Shown: piece by piece, positions 8,453-13,050 of the stretch | Position numbering within the stretch: the stretch's first letter is position 1 | Layout of the letters: each line of letters opens with the position of its first letter | Source of the DNA: Melampsora larici-populina 98AG31 | Taxonomy: Eukaryota > Basidiomycota > Pucciniomycetes > Pucciniales > Melampsoraceae | DNA: 13,050 nucleotides | Direction of reading: 5' to 3' | Assembly (NCBI RefSeq): GCF_000204055.1 | Contig: NW_006768805.1 | Coordinates: forward strand, 710,751-723,800 | Notes under the pieces: model-generated | What the model saw: only the letters and a program-made list of their open reading frames with translations | What the model was told of the DNA's origin: nothing | The model's database searches: none | Program-made: the position numbers and the translations under genes

Positions 8453-11400
8453 CATCACCAACGTTAAGGAGGAAAAAACTAAGAAGCGTCGGAAGAAACC
8501 CAATCTCGAAGCTGAGGCTAGAGCCGAAGCCAAGTTTATGAAGAAGGTCCTAGATGCGAAACAATTCCTCCGCGGCCCACCACACCATCCTCACGAGCTA
8601 GCTGGTGACGATCACGACCCTCTGGACGAACGTGGAGATCTTGAACAACCCGATATCAACGACATGTTGCTTAATGAACTCATGCTTATGAACGGAGATG
8701 ATCCCGATCCACCCGATGATGATGGCAATGATCCTTGGACTGATATAGAAGACTTTGATCGGGATGGTGCCATTCGACGATTTGTTCAAAAACATCGAGG
8801 ATTTCGTTATGCAAGAAAACGTGAAACTCTTCGAAAGCAATGGGAAGCCCTCGAAAACCAGATCACCGCTGTCTATCTTGAAAACAAAGTCACTATGTTG
8901 AACTGGACCACAGAAACATCATACCTTGATGTTATAAGCCCGGACTGCCAGTGTGCCGCAGGTTTGTTTCATATTCGCAAGATGGACTTAATTGACATTC
9001 TCGGTAAGTCTTTCACTTGATGAAATTGTATCCTAATATTTGAAACTGACCTTCCACCCCTCAGGACGATCAAACTCTGTCCCGGTCCCTTTCTGTCCCT
9101 GCTTACCCGAACCCATTCAGCTCATATATCGAGGTTATTTAGCCGCTTCACCCACGCAACCTCGCACCGCCTTTTCAATTCCATTATTACAGCAACATCA
9201 CGACTTGTGGCTCACCTCGGTTACTGCGAGGTCAAGCTATATTGAAGGCCACCTCAACTTCCTCGACAAGCGGTCCTCTAGACCTCTTCTAGCTAAAGGA
9301 GGACATGGCAATAGGCGCAATCTTGCACAACCATTCACCAGCGCTACTCATCTTTACACCCGGATCACGGTCCTCGCGAACAAGCTGCTCAAGGAAGGAC
9401 TTCAATTGACCAACACGGATCTTTGGGCCGACCAATGCCCTCGATGTTTTGGCCCGGCGCAAAATGAGACGAAGGGATCAGACCAAGAGCCCGATTTCAT
9501 TATATGTATGGACGGTAACTTTCAACATCGACATAATGTTCTCGCCAGCAAAGACCAGCCAGACGAGAGCAAATACCCGCCCTTGTTCATCAAGCCAAGC
9601 AAAATACGACAACAAGATGCCAAATTAGTTGCCGCTCTTGCTTCTGGGAACGTGGCAGTGACTGAAGTAAGTTATTCTCATTAAAATCAAAGTGCACGAG
9701 TTATTACATATACTGACTTTTAAATAAACCACAGGATCCTTGTTCTGAATCCCACAAGACTGCAAATGACACTCGAAGTTCCTCAACCTGGGACCGATGC
9801 GATGACACCGGTTTGTTTGCAGCAGCCTGTCGCCACGATGTTCCATTAGTCATGGCAAACATATATCAAAGCGGTGAAAAGTAAGAAGGTGATTATGTTA
9901 TACAAATTCTGATTTACTGACGCAAATGTTCTCTTTCACTAGGCTGTACTACCCGCTTAGCTTAATGAAGCATATCATGGACGACTTCCCATTCAGCTGG
10001 TTTGGTGTATTGTATGACATCGGATGTCACCTCGACAAACATATCAGAGTGGTATGTTTCTTATAATAGGATAGGTGAAGTATTGATACGTCAATAAAAA
10101 CTGACTGAATATGTTATTACTTACTCTATATATACATTAGCACAATTTATTACCTGAACATCAAGCTCGAATCATGTTAGCAACATCGGTTTTCCATGCC
10201 TACGTTCATACATGGGCATGCCAACTGCTCTACAACCCCAGGTATCTCGACTACTGGGGTTTATCAGACGGTGAAGGACTCAAAAGGAATTGGTCCTTCC
10301 TGTCGCGCCTGATTGCCGGGTTACGAACTTCAACACGATTACATTGGCTGCAAGCAATAGACATATTGGCCAGATACCTAATGTACTGTCTTCAACTTAG
10401 CACTTCGGATTGGCTCTTAAGACGACTTCTCAAGGTATCAATTACAATCAAAGAAGCTCAAGCAACGTTGAACCATTGGTGTCAAAAGGCCAACCCTTAC
10501 AAGCCTGGCCGCAAATATACCATGGCTTTCTTCCAAAAGCAATGGGAATCCGAAAGACGAGCAAACATCGAGAATTCAAAAGATATCAAGATTTGCCAAC
10601 AGATTGAATTGGGTAGGTTACTGTGCCTCGAGGACTTACATTATAAGGTTTGGTGCGTGTTTCTTCAGCCAAACAGGGCGAGAATGACAGCTGTGACTAA
10701 ACAAGTTTAATCAATCACAGGCTGGAGGATGGAACTCATGAGGAGCGAGCTGCTGATTGGCTGGAACGGGTTCAACAGCTCGGAATCGAAATAGCTGCAC
10801 AGCGTCAGAAAGTGGGTTTGCCTGATTGTTTTACTCATCTATCAAGTAAGTAACAGGAACCCTCTCAGCCACATTTCTCTTATCAATCACTCGTGCTCAT
10901 ATCTCTAATTGAATTTTAATGTTTTTTTTGTTTAACAATTTGAAGAGGACGCTGTTGATTTATTATTGAAGGTCTGGTTTGCTAAGACTGAGGTACGCCG
11001 CAGATTTCTTGCTTTGAGGGCAGAACAAAGGCCTTTGGACCCCGAAAACAGAGTTGGTGGTAGCTCGCATCTTGGTAAGTGCTCTCAACAAACTGAGTTG
11101 TGGATTTCACACTGATTCTAATGTCCTATTTCAAAAGGTACTCATGAGAAGGAGCAAATTATGGACGCCATTCAAAAAAGAACACGAACTATGAAGAAAG
11201 CGTTGACAAATTATAACAATATGGCACAACAATTTGCAGACAAGTTTCCAGAACATCCAACATCTCCAGTAATCGAATATATTGACCTTCATGAACTGGA
11301 ACCTGACAATCCTTTCTGGAACAACGGGATCTTTACGCACTCGCACGAACCTTGGGCACTAGATCATGCGACTCAGATGGGAATGAGAGCCATTGCTCGA

Positions 11401-11982
11401 TTACAACGAGGACGCGAAGAGCATCGCAGGGTAGGTTGGGAGGTTCAAAGAGCCATGCGTTGGGCTACAACTTCTTTTGACCGTCTTTGGAACATTCTGG
11501 AACATCTTGCGCATTCAGACATCCTCCCGGATGCCATTCAACCTTTCCTAGAACACAATATCATCAGTTCAGCTTCATTACACGCAAAGGTATCTATTGT
11601 CAAAGGCGTCCTTCACAACGAATTGACCAGGGTTGCTAGGTTAAGTTTCAGGTGGAATTCTAAGATTAAGGAGGTCTTTTTGAAAACTGAAGCTCAGGTA
11701 GGCGATATGCAATTGCTGGCTCAATGGCAGTTGCAACTTCGGAAGATGGAAGTACTACGGTTGAATGGCTTTGGTTTGACTAAAGCTGGGGACTTTGAGC
11801 ATCTAATGCCTCGAGTTCCAGTTCGACACGATATCATACCTGATGGTGTTAGAGAAGGTGGACCTGAGGAGCCTGAGGATGGAGATTTGTCTGACATCAA
11901 CGAGGAGGAATGGGCACAGGGAATTGATGAAGGCATGATGCAAAATATTATTAATGCTGTAGGAAACGAAGAGCCATCTTGA
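8418..11982 (+). CDS. KDZ-superfamily transposase with N-terminal CxC cysteine cluster
   Basis: Eight exons: 8418-9003, 9065-9666, 9735-9880, 9943-10051, 10141-10652, 10721-10845, 10946-11074, 11138-11982. All phases join to 1017 codons plus TGA. Donors are mostly GTAAGT/GTAAGA; introns are 61-100 bp. The start is the ATG at 8418, giving MGGRSGRKLGG and a basic NLS-like run (residues 17-27), then an acidic stretch (about 93-117). Cys pairs C177/C179, C206/C208 and C320/C323 match the CxC1-like cluster known to precede fungal KDZ transposases. The RNase H-like core shows D345 (FIICMDGNFQHRHN), D470 (VLYDIGCHLDKHI) and E526 (DGEGLKRNWS). The C-terminal part is helical and ends in an acidic tail (about 970-1005). 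It should cut and paste its own element in the nucleus. Oddity: K529 where family members usually have Glu. Family call is from motifs recalled, not from a search. Confidence 0.9.
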
Positions 11983-12166
11983 TAATATAAGCCTTTTTAT
12001 ACTATTTTTTTGTTGTGTGTTGTATTTTTTTCCTCTTTATGTTGTTCATGTACGATATGTCTTTCAGTATATCATATGAAATGAGTTTGATATATTCATC
12101 ATAAGAAATGAACATCAAAACTATAATTCATGCGTTGCATCTTCCAAAACTTCGTGTAATAGTGAC

Positions 12167-12172
12167 AATAAA
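12167..12172 (+). terminator. Possible poly(A) signal for the KDZ transcript
   Basis: AATAAA lies 185 bp after the KDZ stop codon, following a T-rich 3' flank (11990-12040). Fungal poly(A) signals are loose, so this is only a candidate. Confidence 0.3.
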
Positions 12173-12196
12173 ATACCTACATCCTACCTTCGAAAT

Positions 12197-12790
12197 TGTT
12201 TTTCAAAGGTGAACATGACGAGACATGGACAAAAGTCAATTACAAAATATGTCCGCCGTACAAATAAGCACATGAACCAATGTGCAACCATCGGAAGTCA
12301 TTCATACTTATAGGCTTTGTGCAAGTTTTTTATCTGAAAGCGAAGAAAGCACTTACATTTTAGGATCAAAAGTCGTTTTCGAAGGTGAAGATGACGAGTT
12401 ATGGCAAAAGTTCTTTAATGAAAAATGTCCGCGAAGCAGAGAAGCATAAACGTAAAATGTTGAAACATTCAACTTGCTTCAAAAACGTACACCTGGTGTA
12501 CGTTTTATACCAAGAGGTTACCAAATTACCTTATTTTAAGGATGAAAGTTGTTTTTCGAAGTTGAAGATGACGAGCTATGGATCCATGTCAATAATAATA
12601 AACGTCCGAAATACGAAGACGCATACATTTCAAAATACAAGAAGCGTTCTTCCGTCATATTCATATAAGTTGTGAGACTTTTGTACCTGAGATCAAGAAA
12701 AATGCCGGTTTTTGTTGATTCAATGTGCTTTTTGGAGGTGATGATGACGATTTATGAGAAAACATCATTAATTAATAATGCGCGCGCTGC
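12197..12790. repeat. Diverged ~176-bp tandem array 3' of the KDZ gene
   Basis: The block GGTGAA(G/C)ATGACGAG and its close variants begin at 12208, 12384, 12561 and 12737, that is 176, 177 and 176 bp apart. The matches extend to a preceding TTGTTTTTCGAAG and a following TATGG...AAAATGTCCGC...AAGCATA. The middle parts also align (for example 12297-12345 against 12653-12700), which supports true tandem duplication rather than scattered motifs. A very weak further copy may start near 12041. Subterminal repeats of the KDZ element or a degenerate satellite are both possible. Confidence 0.75.
12482..12506. repeat. 25-bp perfect palindrome
   Basis: AAAACGTACACC at 12482-12493 is the exact reverse complement of GGTGTACGTTTT at 12495-12506, around a single T. 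It sits in the second unit of the 176-bp array and is absent from the other units, so it arose after duplication. Confidence 0.9.
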
Positions 12791-12796
12791 AGAGAC

Positions 12797-13023
12797 TGTG
12801 ATCTACTCACAATCTTTGGGGCGAGAATGAGCAGGAAGTGACTTGAGGAATCCATTGCCTTGAGAGATGCGAGCAGTTTATATACGCGAGTGTCTACAAG
12901 TAAGATACGAATAAGGAAATAGATGTAGTACAATATGAGGCAAGGGATAGCCTTGGAATGGATGACTACGATCAGTAGGAATGGCCGGATCCGGTACAAC
13001 TGGATCCGGGCTACAATTGGTAA
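12797..13023 (-). mobile_element. Possible solo LTR with TATA box
   Basis: Read on the minus strand this segment starts TGTTACCAATTG and ends GATCACA, so it has TG...CA ends. It carries TATATAAA at 12884-12877 and, about 30 bp further on, a CTCTCAAGG start-like site. Near its 5' end GGATCCGG occurs twice, 15 bp apart (12987-12994 and 13002-13009). These are usual features of a Copia-type LTR. Matching target-site duplications were not found and the right flank is cut soon after, so a cellular promoter is an alternative. Confidence 0.35.
12877..12884 (-). promoter_or_regulatory. TATA box candidate, minus strand
   Basis: TATATAAA on the minus strand within GCGTATATAAACTGC is the clearest TATA-like site of the window. 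About 32 bp downstream is an ATG (ATGGATTCCTC) opening a short frame. It fits an LTR promoter or a gene lying further left that I could not identify. Confidence 0.4.
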
Positions 13024-13050
13024 CAATGATGATCGGGACGGATCTATGCA

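Larger units (their letters stand above)
8418..12790 (+). mobile_element. KDZ DNA transposon, ends not determined
   Basis: The intact transposase gene with its 3' tandem array is most simply one class II element. Its true ends probably lie outside these limits. I searched by eye for inverted copies of the right-flank motif (GGTGAAGATGACGAG) left of the gene and found none. No target-site duplication could be named. No accessory gene, such as a TET/JBP dioxygenase, accompanies it here. Confidence 0.4.

Noticed and set aside
10653..10720. Read-through of the fifth KDZ intron instead of splicing
   Set aside because: Read-through stops at TAA within the intron. Splicing GTGCGT to CAG restores the frame (YKVW-LEDG) and a branch-like GTGACTAA is present.
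12385..12675. 96-codon ORF with an internal repeat (KMTSYG twice)
   Set aside because: The repeat comes from the 177-bp spacing of two array units, which happens to be divisible by three. The other units do not keep the frame open.
8418..12790. TET/JBP dioxygenase partner, known beside some fungal KDZ elements
   Set aside because: No open frame in the window shows an HxD...H double-stranded beta-helix signature.
1..13050. tRNA, rRNA or CRISPR features
   Set aside because: No cloverleaf with A and B boxes, rRNA-like sequence or regularly spaced identical repeats with unique spacers was seen. The 176-bp and 110-bp arrays are contiguous tandem repeats.

Overview
The window reads as nuclear DNA of a rust fungus (Pucciniales, Puccinia-like). 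It is AT-rich with long non-coding stretches and many decayed mobile elements. It has two spliced genes whose introns are short (59-107 bp) with GTAAGT/GTATGT-type donors and CAG/TAG acceptors. The taxonomic call rests on intron style and on my recall that both protein families are common in rusts; no search was run.

Layout. (1) 1-2064, minus strand: six exons, all phases matching, of a Cys-rich protein that runs off the left edge. I recall its architecture as a multi-copy rust-lineage family with no assigned function. (2) 2065-8245: mostly repeat and fossil sequence. It holds a GC-rich foldback island (about 2360-2890), a frameshifted gene remnant (3531-3876), a pyrimidine-rich stretch with a degenerate 38-bp tandem repeat (4034-4143), broken transposase-like fragments (4672-5065, 5348-5563, 6191-6502), a clean 110-bp tandem duplication (6511-6769), and a 329-bp TIR/MITE-like element rich in GCTACGCTA (7570-7898). 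(3) 8418-11982, plus strand: an intact eight-exon KDZ-superfamily transposase with an N-terminal CxC-type cysteine cluster, 1017 codons. (4) 11983-13050: its 3' flank, with four diverged copies of a ~176-bp unit, a 25-bp perfect palindrome, and at the right edge a TATA-bearing, possibly LTR-derived segment on the minus strand.

The most notable object is the KDZ gene. It is uninterrupted once seven introns are removed, unlike the fossils to its left, so it may be a recent arrival. One position of the usually conserved DGEGxER motif is Lys instead of Glu, which could affect catalysis. Element ends were not found. The two intact genes show no evident functional link; the window is best described as a transposon-dense rust genomic segment rather than an operon-like system.
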